Origin: JAHRAH01 sp051009015
Lineage (GTDB): Bacteria > Pseudomonadota > Gammaproteobacteria > Tethybacterales > Persebacteraceae
DNA length: 11,400 bases
Direction of reading: 5' to 3'
NCBI GenBank assembly: GCA_051009015.1
Contig: JBPCWZ010000157.1
Coordinates: 1 to 11,400 of the forward strand
Positions 1 through 5,693 of this stretch are shown here, one piece after another. The notes below the pieces were generated by a model. The model did no database searches, was not told the origin of the DNA, and worked only from the letters and a program-made list of their open reading frames with translations. Position 1 is the stretch's first letter; each line of letters begins with the position of its first letter. The position numbers and the translations under genes were made by a program.

Positions 1-240
1 CGCCCTGACTGCGATGATTTCGTCGCCCATCAGGGACAGGACGGGACACATCACCGCGTCCGAGTCGGAACCCGCCCCTGTCTAGAACAGGACACCGAAA
101 GAGGCGGATGCCTCCGTCGCGATGAAGACGCCGAACTCATCTGGAGCATCCGATACATCCCCAACGCCGGCGGCGAGCGCTTCGGCAGCGCGATTTTAAC
201 CAACACCTACGACTACTACGGCGGCGGCGGTTCTTATTAA
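1..240 (+). CDS. Unrecognised protein, C-terminal 79 residues (5' end outside window)
   Basis: The frame beginning at base 1 is open to a TAA at 238-240. The last ~40 codons look convincingly coding: mostly C/G third positions and an ordinary composition containing ELIWSIRYIPNAGGERFGS. The protein ends in an aromatic/glycine-rich tail, YDYYGGGGSY. The first ~40 codons are less convincing: they are rich in His, Arg and Cys, and the +2 frame is also open until a TAG near base 83, so a frameshift or sequencing error in this part is possible. I do not recognise the family. Gly/Tyr-rich tails occur on secreted and surface proteins, but that is only a weak hint. The gene converges on the ATPase gene at 479-1642, with hairpin repeats between them. 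Confidence 0.5.
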   Translation, partial: RPDCDDFVAHQGQDGTHHRVRVGTRPCLEQDTERGGCLRRDEDAELIWSIRYIPNAGGERFGSAILTNTYDYYGGGGSY

Positions 241-276
241 TCCGCGCGGCCGGGCGACAGGTGAACAATAACCGTC

Positions 277-296
277 ATTCCCGCAAAAGCGGGAAT
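277..296. repeat. dRS3-like 20-bp palindrome, copy 1
   Basis: Two perfect 8-bp arms (ATTCCCGC and GCGGGAAT) enclose AAAA. It fits the neisserial dRS3 pattern, ATTCCC, eight bases, GGGAAT. Two more copies with a GAAA/TTTC centre lie at 10064-10083 and 10216-10235. The flanking CGTC on the left and CCA on the right are shared with the copy at 10064. Confidence 0.85.
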
Positions 297-320
297 CCAT
301 CGCCGCCAAAGGCGGCGCGT

Positions 321-378
321 TATCAAAGCCCTGTAAGGGCGCAATGTTATAGCACAGGGCAACGCCCTGTGAATCGGG
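321..378 (+). repeat. Two-hairpin repeat (boxes A and B), copy 1
   Basis: Box A is GCCCT-GTA-AGGGC (328-340). Box B is an 8-bp stem, CACAGGGC / GCCCTGTG, around AAC (353-371). The linker reads GCAATGTTATAG. The element at 10241-10296 has the same order, spacing and linker with few substitutions, so this is a dispersed repeat family and not chance palindromes. Confidence 0.8.
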
Positions 379-460
379 CCGCACAACCGCCATTATAAAA
401 CTCTTTCCCCGCCCGCGGCATCAAGTTTGCATAACTGCCGCCGCCGGATATGAAATCGTC

Positions 461-480
461 AATACGCCGCATGGCGTATT
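461..480 (-). terminator. Hairpin overlapping the ATPase stop codon
   Basis: AATACGCC (461-468) and GGCGTATT (473-480) form a perfect 8-bp stem with a 4-base loop. It overlaps the TAA (479-481) of the minus-strand ATPase gene. Its position suits a terminator or 3' stabilising stem. On the minus strand it is followed only by GACGATTTC, with no real U-tract, so a classical intrinsic terminator is not assured. Confidence 0.45.
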
Positions 481-1642
481 ATGACACTGCAGGCATTGTC
501 CGCTTTAGAAAATCGGCAAAGAGCGGAACGGTAAAAGCAATGTCGCCATGCGCGGGGCTGTATATCATCCCTTTGTTTATTAACTGTGCCCGATGGGGAC
601 CCAGCGCCGTCGGCGGTTTTCGTAAAATCTCGGCGACATTGGCGGAGCGAATATTATCATCGCCCGCTTCCGCCATCGCGCGCAGGTAGTTTTTTTCGGA
701 CGGCGTCAAGCGGTCAAAGCGCACCATAAAAAAATCGGCATCCAATGCCGCAACCGCTTTTTTCTCTGCAAACCGGACATCTTCGGCAACGATGGGCGAA
801 TGTTTGGCGGCATTCCACACATGCCTGCCCCATTCCTGCAGAAAGTAGGGATAGCCGTGCGCCCGATTAACAATATCGCACAAGGCGGCTTCGCTTATCG
901 TAATGTTTTCGGCAAGCGCAGGATTAAGGATGGCATCTTTCGCCGCCTGTTCCGGTAACGCGCCCGCCTCAAAAAAGTTAAACATGCGCTCGGCATAACT
1001 CTTTGCCTTGCCGAGTTTCCCGCGCAGTTGCGGCAAACCCGCCCCGGCAATCAATACCGGCAAACCCTGTTGTGAGATGCGATGCAGCGATGCGCATAAA
1101 GCCGAAAGCCCTTTTTCATCCACATACTGCAATTCGTCTATGAGTATGGCAACGGCGGTTTCTTCCTCCTTCGCCGCTTCGCCGATGGTTTCCATCAGCA
1201 CGGGCAAGTCGTGTTCCAAATCTCCGGCATCCGCAAGCCCCGGCCGGGGCAGGGCTTCCAGTGTTATCCCGCCAACTTCCAGTTTGAATGCGCGCACAAA
1301 CCCGGCAAGGGCGGAAAGCGCATAACGGATTTTTGCGCTGTCGGACATTTTCAGCAACACCGATTTCAGCGGTGGCACAAGAACAGAAGGCAAAGAGCGG
1401 GTTTCCGGCGCTTCGGCATATACCGTCCGCAAACCTTCCCGCTTTGCCTGCTTTTGCATATCCAAAAGCAGCACTGTCTTGCCAACGCCGCGCAATCCGA
1501 TAAACATAATGCTTTTTTCCGACCGCAAGTGCAATGCCCGCAACAGAGCAACGCGCACCGTTTCCCGGATATCATCGCGCCCCGTCAATTCGGGCGGCAA
1601 AGTCCCGGCGCCCGGCGAATATGGATTTTTGACCGGATCCAT
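479..1642 (-). CDS. AAA-type ATPase (archaeal-ATPase/ORC-CDC6-like), stand-alone
   Basis: This 387-residue protein is a P-loop ATPase of the AAA_16/ATPase_2 kind. It has Walker A GLRGVGKT (49-56), Walker B VAILIDE (164-170), and a sensor-1-like strand PVLIAGAG about 30 residues later. A segment with YPYFLQEWGRHVW is typical of the lid of these ATPases. The C-terminal ~90 residues look like a winged-helix domain. The ATG at 1640-1642 places the usual TGRDDI(R) segment near residue 20. There is no Shine-Dalgarno sequence, but TATAAT ends six bases before the ATG. It follows the dehydratase gene on the same strand after 124 AT-rich bases, and dispersed repeats lie downstream. Family members act in mobile elements, conflict systems or unknown pathways. 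No partner (nuclease, toxin, transposase) is adjacent, so the role is unknown. Confidence 0.85.
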   Translation of the reverse strand: MDPVKNPYSPGAGTLPPELTGRDDIRETVRVALLRALHLRSEKSIMFIGLRGVGKTVLLLDMQKQAKREGLRTVYAEAPETRSLPSVLVPPLKSVLLKMSDSAKIRYALSALAGFVRAFKLEVGGITLEALPRPGLADAGDLEHDLPVLMETIGEAAKEEETAVAILIDELQYVDEKGLSALCASLHRISQQGLPVLIAGAGLPQLRGKLGKAKSYAERMFNFFEAGALPEQAAKDAILNPALAENITISEAALCDIVNRAHGYPYFLQEWGRHVWNAAKHSPIVAEDVRFAEKKAVAALDADFFMVRFDRLTPSEKNYLRAMAEAGDDNIRSANVAEILRKPPTALGPHRAQLINKGMIYSPAHGDIAFTVPLFADFLKRTMPAVS

Positions 1643-1662
1643 TCGGAGATTATATCAAAATT
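1643..1662 (-). promoter_or_regulatory. -10 box directly upstream of the ATPase start
   Basis: On the minus strand TATAAT occupies 1654-1649 and the ATG begins at 1642, six bases later. Transcription starting about seven bases after the box would begin at or next to the start codon, giving a leaderless mRNA. I see no good -35 hexamer 16-18 bases upstream. The surrounding 1643-1740 stretch is clearly more AT-rich than the coding regions. Confidence 0.45.
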
Positions 1663-1766
1663 ATGCCCAATATGTGCTTCTATAATCGCGTAAAGTAATT
1701 TTTCATATACCAAAAATGGCATATAACGGCGTATCATTGTCGGCGGCGAGTTTGCCAGCCGGGCGA

Positions 1767-2966
1767 CTAATCTATCGGGTTTTCGGCTGGAGTTAAATGC
1801 AGTTTGTCGGCGGGGGTGTTGGGTTTTAGTTTGTGCTTTTCTGCCACTTCTTCGTTCAGTTCCGCGCCGATGCCGGGGGTTGTCGGTATTGTCAAATTGC
1901 CGTCCTGCCATTCAAAGGGTGTTGTCAATATCTCGGCGCTGAAACCGTCCCACTTGTACAAACCTTCCAATATCAAAAAGTTCGGTATGCATGCCGACAA
2001 CTGCACAGCCGCCGCGCCCGCTATGGGCCCGCAATACAAATGCGGCGCGACTTGCGCATAGTGCGCTTCGGCTATTGCCGCTATCTTTTTCGCTTCCAAT
2101 ATGCCGCCGCATCTTCCCATCTGCGGCTGCACTATCGCCGCGCCGCCCGCTTCCAACAATCGCGCAAACTCGTGTTTTGTCGCCAAACGCTCGCCGGCTG
2201 CTATCGGTATTGTTGTCTTTTTTGCCACTTGCGCCATTGCTTGCGGGTTTTCGGGCGGCACCGGTTCTTCCAGCCATAACGGGTCGTATTCTTCCAAATG
2301 TCGCGCCAAACGCGCCGCCGCTGACGGGGTCATTTGCCCGTGTGTGCCTATCAATATATCGCATTTGTCGCCAACTGCCTCGCGCACCGCCGCCACAACT
2401 TCCCGCGCCCTGCGCAAAACCGGCATTGATAACTGCCGGGGGTCAAAAGCGCCGTAAGCCCCCAGCGGGTCAAACTTCACCGCGCCAAAACCCTCGCCGA
2501 CATATTGCGCCGCCCGCGCAGCCGCCGTTTGCGGGCAATGCTCCACATAACCCGCATCGCCGTCTTGCGGATACAAATAAGTATAAGTGCGAAGTTGTTC
2601 GCGCACTTTGCCGCCGAGCAAATCATAAACCGGGCGGTTTAGTTCCTTGCCGGCAATATCCCAAAATGCCGTTTCCACGGCGCTGAGAATCGCCAGCAAA
2701 GTCGCATCCGGCTTTTGTGTGTATGCCGAAGAATACGCCCGCCGCCACATTTGTTCTATGCGAAAAGGATTCGCGCCAATCATCTGCCGCTCAATGACAT
2801 CCGCCGCCATTTGGCAAACGACCGGCGGGCGAAAGGGCGTGCCGTATATTTCGCCGATGCCTTTGACGCCGCCGTCTGTTATCAACTGCACAAATATCCA
2901 GCAGGGACCGCCGATATAAGGGCGCGGGTTGGCAACGGCAAAAACTTTATAATCCGCGATTTTCAT
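1767..2966 (-). CDS. Mandelate racemase/muconate lactonizing (enolase superfamily) enzyme, probable sugar-acid dehydratase
   Basis: This 399-residue protein has full length for the superfamily: an N-terminal capping domain (about 1-125) and a TIM-barrel domain. Visible active-site elements are the KxD pair in VKFDP (K164, D166), H209 in GTHGQ, E234 in WLEEP, E259 in AAGER, H309 in VAPHLYCGP and E334 in ILEG. The WLEEPVPPEN and GER segments are those of galactonate/gluconate dehydratase-like members, which abstract the alpha proton of a sugar acid with Mg2+ and lose water. The first metal position, usually Asp, reads GTHGQ. I recall this wording in a subgroup of environmental homologues, so it is probably a subfamily trait and not decay. 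The substrate cannot be read from the sequence. It starts 51 bases after coq7 on the same strand, and no sugar-acid transporter or kinase is nearby. Confidence 0.88.
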   Translation of the reverse strand: MKIADYKVFAVANPRPYIGGPCWIFVQLITDGGVKGIGEIYGTPFRPPVVCQMAADVIERQMIGANPFRIEQMWRRAYSSAYTQKPDATLLAILSAVETAFWDIAGKELNRPVYDLLGGKVREQLRTYTYLYPQDGDAGYVEHCPQTAAARAAQYVGEGFGAVKFDPLGAYGAFDPRQLSMPVLRRAREVVAAVREAVGDKCDILIGTHGQMTPSAAARLARHLEEYDPLWLEEPVPPENPQAMAQVAKKTTIPIAAGERLATKHEFARLLEAGGAAIVQPQMGRCGGILEAKKIAAIAEAHYAQVAPHLYCGPIAGAAAVQLSACIPNFLILEGLYKWDGFSAEILTTPFEWQDGNLTIPTTPGIGAELNEEVAEKHKLKPNTPADKLHLTPAENPID

Positions 2967-3017
2967 AACCGGTTATCCAAAAAACCCCCGCCGCCGCCGC
3001 GCAAACAAAAGGCGCAA

Positions 3018-3644
3018 TTAAAGATGATAACTCGTGCGCGTCATTACTTTGCCCGCCATGCGCATAATGCTTTTTGCCGCTTGCGGAAGTTCCGCCGCGC
3101 CCATTTCCACGGCGCTGGTGGCGTGTTGTTGTTCGTCGGTGTCCATCTGCTCGACAATGGCGCGGCTTTTGGCGTCTTGCGGCGGGAGTTCATTAAGATG
3201 GCTTTGCAGATGTTGCGACACCTGCCGCTCGGTTTCGGCGACAAAACCCAAAGATACCTTGTCGGATATGACCGCCGCCGCCGCCCCGATGGCAAAAGCA
3301 CCGCCATACCACAATGGATTGAGAATGCTCATTCGCCCGCCGAGTTCCCTGATGCGCGAGGAAGTCCATGCCAGATGGTCAATCTCTTCGTCCGCCGCTT
3401 CTTGCAATGCTTCGGCGATTTTGTCATCGCGGGCAAAAAGCGCCTGTCCCTGATAAAGCGCCTGCGCGCAAACTTCGCCGCAATGATTTACCCGCATCAA
3501 CGCCGCCGAATGCTTGCGCTCTTGCGGCGACATTTCGCCATCCGCCGCATCATCCGCCGGGCTTTCGCGTTTGGCGACTGTCGGAGTCAATATCGCGCGC
3601 GCGCCTTTGGCAAATGCCGCGCCCATCTTTTTGGCAAAATCCAT
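3018..3644 (-). CDS. coq7: Coq7, 2-polyprenyl-3-methyl-6-methoxy-1,4-benzoquinone hydroxylase
   Basis: Coq7 is a membrane-bound di-iron monooxygenase that adds the C6 hydroxyl late in aerobic ubiquinone synthesis. The carboxylate-bridged di-iron ligands are visible (numbering from the ATG): E57 in NHCGE, E87 and H90 in EEIDH, an Glu of VAETER (137/139), and E171 and H174 in DEQQH. Family landmarks include RVNHCGEVCAQALYQGQ, LNPLWYGGAFAIGA and the C-terminal KVMTRTSYHL. At 208 residues it matches bacterial Coq7. I chose the ATG at 3642-3644, seven bases past the lpxH stop. An in-frame TTG at 3660-3662 would add six residues and overlap lpxH by 11 bases. The tight spacing suggests translation coupled to lpxH. 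Placing a quinone gene directly after lpxH is not an arrangement I know from model gammaproteobacteria. Confidence 0.96.
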   Translation of the reverse strand: MDFAKKMGAAFAKGARAILTPTVAKRESPADDAADGEMSPQERKHSAALMRVNHCGEVCAQALYQGQALFARDDKIAEALQEAADEEIDHLAWTSSRIRELGGRMSILNPLWYGGAFAIGAAAAVISDKVSLGFVAETERQVSQHLQSHLNELPPQDAKSRAIVEQMDTDEQQHATSAVEMGAAELPQAAKSIMRMAGKVMTRTSYHL

Positions 3645-3651
3645 CTTGGTA

Positions 3652-4383
3652 TTATCGCACAATCATATCCGCAATAACTTCGCCGCCGCCGTCATGGCAA
3701 AAAACGCGCGCATAACCTTCGCCGCCGCCTTCCCATGCCGGCAGGCACAATCGGCGGTATGTTTTGCCGTCGGTTTGCCATTGCTGGTCGCACGGGTTGT
3801 GCAGATGTCCGTGTATTAACATTTGGCAGTTGTGCCGTTTTAATAACCTTTCCGCCATTGCCGGTTTCAACAACGGGCGGCGGCGTTTGGCATCGCTGGC
3901 GGTGCGAAGTTTGGCGGCTATGTTTTTGCGCCGCGCCGATGACAACAAGCCAAAAAGCCCCCGCGCCAAAGCACTGCGGACAATGGCGCGATAGATGGCA
4001 TAAGTCAAATCCGCGTCAAGTTTGTCGCCATGTGTCAGAAGTATGCCGCCATTAATAATATGATTATCGCCAATCAACTCGCAACCGGCGGCGGCGGCGA
4101 ATTGTCTGCCGAGCAAAAAATCGCGGTTGCCGTGTTGCAGATAAACCTTAACGCCGCCATCGGCAATCTCCCGCAACTTGCCCCGCACTTGCGCGCCAAA
4201 GCCGCCGCCGATATCATCGCCAAGCCACAAGTCAAAAATATCGCCGAGCAGATACAACGCCCGCCCCTCGCGCGCGACAAGGCGCAAAAAGGCAAAAAAC
4301 CGCTCGCTGCGGCGCGGATGCAATGGCGACAAGTGAATGTCGGCGGCAAAAAAATCAACCTTGCCGCCCGAAGTTTGCGACAT
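3652..4383 (-). CDS. lpxH: UDP-2,3-diacylglucosamine diphosphatase (LpxH)
   Basis: LpxH hydrolyses UDP-2,3-diacylglucosamine to lipid X plus UMP, a step in lipid A synthesis at the inner face of the inner membrane. The 243-residue protein carries the full calcineurin-like phosphoesterase set: DIH (D15, H17), GDIFDLW (D48), HGNRDF (N86), THGD (H118) and HGHLHNP (H191-H195). The Mn-cluster ligands are therefore intact, and the length is close to the E. coli enzyme. The ATG at 4381-4383 leaves 30 bases after the ppiB stop. No clear Shine-Dalgarno sequence is seen. The ppiB-lpxH adjacency is also found in E. coli and other gammaproteobacteria, which supports the assignment. The gene ends seven bases before the coq7 ATG. 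Confidence 0.97.
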   Translation of the reverse strand: MSQTSGGKVDFFAADIHLSPLHPRRSERFFAFLRLVAREGRALYLLGDIFDLWLGDDIGGGFGAQVRGKLREIADGGVKVYLQHGNRDFLLGRQFAAAAGCELIGDNHIINGGILLTHGDKLDADLTYAIYRAIVRSALARGLFGLLSSARRKNIAAKLRTASDAKRRRPLLKPAMAERLLKRHNCQMLIHGHLHNPCDQQWQTDGKTYRRLCLPAWEGGGEGYARVFCHDGGGEVIADMIVR

Positions 4384-4413
4384 ATGCCAAAAGCCGCCGG
4401 ATAAGGAAAAACC

Positions 4414-4932
4414 TTAATCCTGCGGGGCGTCAATGCGCTGAGCGACTTCCAAAACAACATCCCGCGCCGGGACATCGTCATAACCGCTGCGCGATTCTGT
4501 CTCTATGCGGTTTATTTCGTCCGCAACTTCGCCGCCTTCAATCAACCGCCCGAAAACGCAATAGCCAAAACCTTCGCCGGTCGGGGCGGTGTAATCCAAA
4601 AAAGCATTGTCTGCGGTGTTGATGAAAAACTGGCTGCTGGCGGAGTGCGGCTCGGGCAGGCGCGCCATTGCCAAAGTGTGTTTGAGATTACGCAAGCCGT
4701 TTGCCGCTTCGTTTTGTATCGGCGCTTCGGTGTCTTTCTTTTCGGCGACGCCGCGCATCATCCCGCCGCCTTGTATCATAAAATCGGCGATGACGCGGTG
4801 GAATATGGTGTCGTTATAAAACCCGCGGTCAACATAGCGCAGGAAGTTCGCCACCGTCAGCGGGGCTTTTTCGGGGTCCAACTCGGCGACCATCGCGCCG
4901 AAGTTTGTCAGTAATCTTACGCGCGGGTTCAT
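4414..4932 (-). CDS. ppiB: Cytoplasmic cyclophilin-type peptidyl-prolyl cis-trans isomerase
   Basis: A 172-residue cyclophilin without a signal peptide, so cytoplasmic like E. coli PpiB (164 residues). It catalyses cis-trans isomerisation of X-Pro bonds. The active-site blocks are FHRVI (R46), FMIQGGG (F51, Q54) and SSQFFINTADNAFLD (starting near residue 99), all conserved. Its ATG (4930-4932) overlaps the TGA (4929-4931) of the upstream exported cyclophilin in an ATGA junction, indicating translational coupling between the two isomerases. Compared with the upstream paralogue it lacks the leader and the charged tail. Confidence 0.95.
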   Translation of the reverse strand: MNPRVRLLTNFGAMVAELDPEKAPLTVANFLRYVDRGFYNDTIFHRVIADFMIQGGGMMRGVAEKKDTEAPIQNEAANGLRNLKHTLAMARLPEPHSASSQFFINTADNAFLDYTAPTGEGFGYCVFGRLIEGGEVADEINRIETESRSGYDDVPARDVVLEVAQRIDAPQD

Positions 4933-5645
4933 TGTTGCTCTTCCTCTTTTTCCTGCTCTTGCTTTTGTTCTTGTTCTTCGTCTTTCATCATCGGCTCTTG
5001 CGCTTCATCTTTCATCATCGGCTCTTGTTCCTGCGACATTTCGGCTTCCGCCTGTTGCACTTCGGCTTTGATAATGATGATATCCTCAACCGGCACATCC
5101 TTAAAACCATTGACATCGGCGGTTTTGGTGGTTTCAACGGCGGCGATGGCGTCTATGATATCCATTCCCTCAACAACCCGCCCGAAAACCGCATAGCCGG
5201 GCGCGCCGCCAAAGCCATCCAGATTCGGATTATCATTCAAACTAATAAAAAACTGGCTGGTTGCGGAATGCGGGTCTTTTGTGCGCGCCATTGATATGCT
5301 GTATTTGACATTCAACAAACCGGTTTCTTCAAAAAATATCGGCAAGCGGGTTTCGCGCATTTGCATGCCCTTTTCAAAACCGCCGCCCTGGACGACAAAA
5401 CCGGCAATGACGCGATGAAAAAGCAGCCCGTCATAAAAGCCATCCGCCGCATATTGGAGAAAGTTCGCCGCCGTCTTCGGGGCTTTTTCTTCGTCAATCG
5501 CCAGAATAATGACGCCTTTGGAAGTATCCATTTTGACCATCGCGCCCGCGGCGGCGGCGGCGGCAAAGGCGCAGCCAAAAGCCAAACCGGCAATGCCAAA
5601 AGCACAGGCAAGTATCGTTGTAATTTTTGTCGTCAGTGTTTTCAT
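4929..5645 (-). CDS. ppiA: Exported cyclophilin with Glu/Gln-rich C-terminal tail
   Basis: This 238-residue protein begins with a Sec-type leader: a Lys-bearing N-terminus, a hydrophobic core, and likely cleavage around residues 28-30 (AFA/AAA). A cyclophilin domain follows, with FHRVI (R78), FVVQGGG (F83, Q86) and SQFFISLNDNPNLD. It probably acts on envelope proteins in the periplasm. From about residue 195 there is a non-family tail of Glu, Gln and Lys with two copies of EPMMKDE, likely disordered or coiled. The reading frame stays open upstream through the antisense of gltX, but the true start is the ATG at 5643-5645. There GGGGAG seven bases upstream is the clearest Shine-Dalgarno sequence in the window, and the leader begins directly. 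A Cys at residue 25 does not sit in a good lipobox. Confidence 0.93.
   Translation of the reverse strand: MKTLTTKITTILACAFGIAGLAFGCAFAAAAAAGAMVKMDTSKGVIILAIDEEKAPKTAANFLQYAADGFYDGLLFHRVIAGFVVQGGGFEKGMQMRETRLPIFFEETGLLNVKYSISMARTKDPHSATSQFFISLNDNPNLDGFGGAPGYAVFGRVVEGMDIIDAIAAVETTKTADVNGFKDVPVEDIIIIKAEVQQAEAEMSQEQEPMMKDEAQEPMMKDEEQEQKQEQEKEEEQQ
4981..5027. repeat. Direct 20-bp repeat inside the ppiA tail
   Basis: TCTTTCATCATCGGCTCTTG occurs exactly at 4981-5000 and again at 5008-5027. The period is 27 bases, so it encodes a 9-residue unit (EPMMKDE plus two) on the minus strand. The spacing keeps the frame, so slippage would change tail length by nine residues without breaking the gene. Confidence 0.9.
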
Positions 5646-5693
5646 TGTCAAACTCCCCGCCCGATGGGGCAGTTGTGGGGTAGTATAACACAG
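5646..5693. promoter_or_regulatory. Divergent ppiA/gltX promoter region with a shared -10 sequence
   Basis: Only 48 bases separate the two divergent start codons. On the minus strand TGTTATACT (5690-5682) is an extended -10 box, about 30 bases before the ppiA ATG. On the plus strand the same bases give TAGTAT (5681-5686), which ends seven bases before the gltX ATG, or TATAAC (5684-5689). I see no convincing -35 for either. The ppiA side has a Shine-Dalgarno sequence (GGGGAG); the gltX side does not. Confidence 0.5.

Larger units (their letters stand above)
241..478. repeat. Intergenic repeat region with four hairpins
   Basis: This gap between two convergent genes carries, in order: a dRS3-like palindrome (277-296), a 7-bp stem with AAA loop (301-317), a short GCCCT/AGGGC stem (328-340) and an 8-bp stem with AAC loop (353-371). 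The last two form a unit that recurs at 10241-10296. No gene or Shine-Dalgarno sequence is evident. The stems may end transcription from both sides, but none is followed by a run of T, so that role is inferred. From 372 to 460 I see nothing further. Confidence 0.7.

Noticed and set aside
1705..1724. Hairpin ATATACC / GGCATAT in the gap after the dehydratase gene
   Set aside because: It has one mismatch, and no T-run follows it on the minus strand, so it is not a credible terminator; AT-rich sequence readily gives such matches.
460..1745. Similar GGCGTAT-type bases on both sides of the ATPase gene (near 473 and 1728) as target-site duplications
   Set aside because: Only about nine of eleven bases match, one copy is explained by the stop-codon hairpin, and no transposase or terminal inverted repeats are present.
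1755..1790. CCAGCCG / CGGCTGG inverted repeat over the dehydratase stop codon
   Set aside because: The loop is 22 bases long and there is no U-tract; weak as a terminator.
3645..3662. TTG start for coq7 six codons upstream
   Set aside because: It would overlap lpxH by 11 bases with a rare start codon. The ATG at 3644, just after the lpxH stop, is simpler, though TTG is not excluded.
2715..3677. Long plus-strand open frame opposite coq7 and the dehydratase start
   Set aside because: Arg/His-rich shadow of two well-supported minus-strand genes.
5361..5693. In-frame N-terminal extension of gltX
   Set aside because: It runs antisense through ppiA, and glutamyl-tRNA synthetases begin just before the FAPSPTG motif. 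The ATG at 5694 fits.
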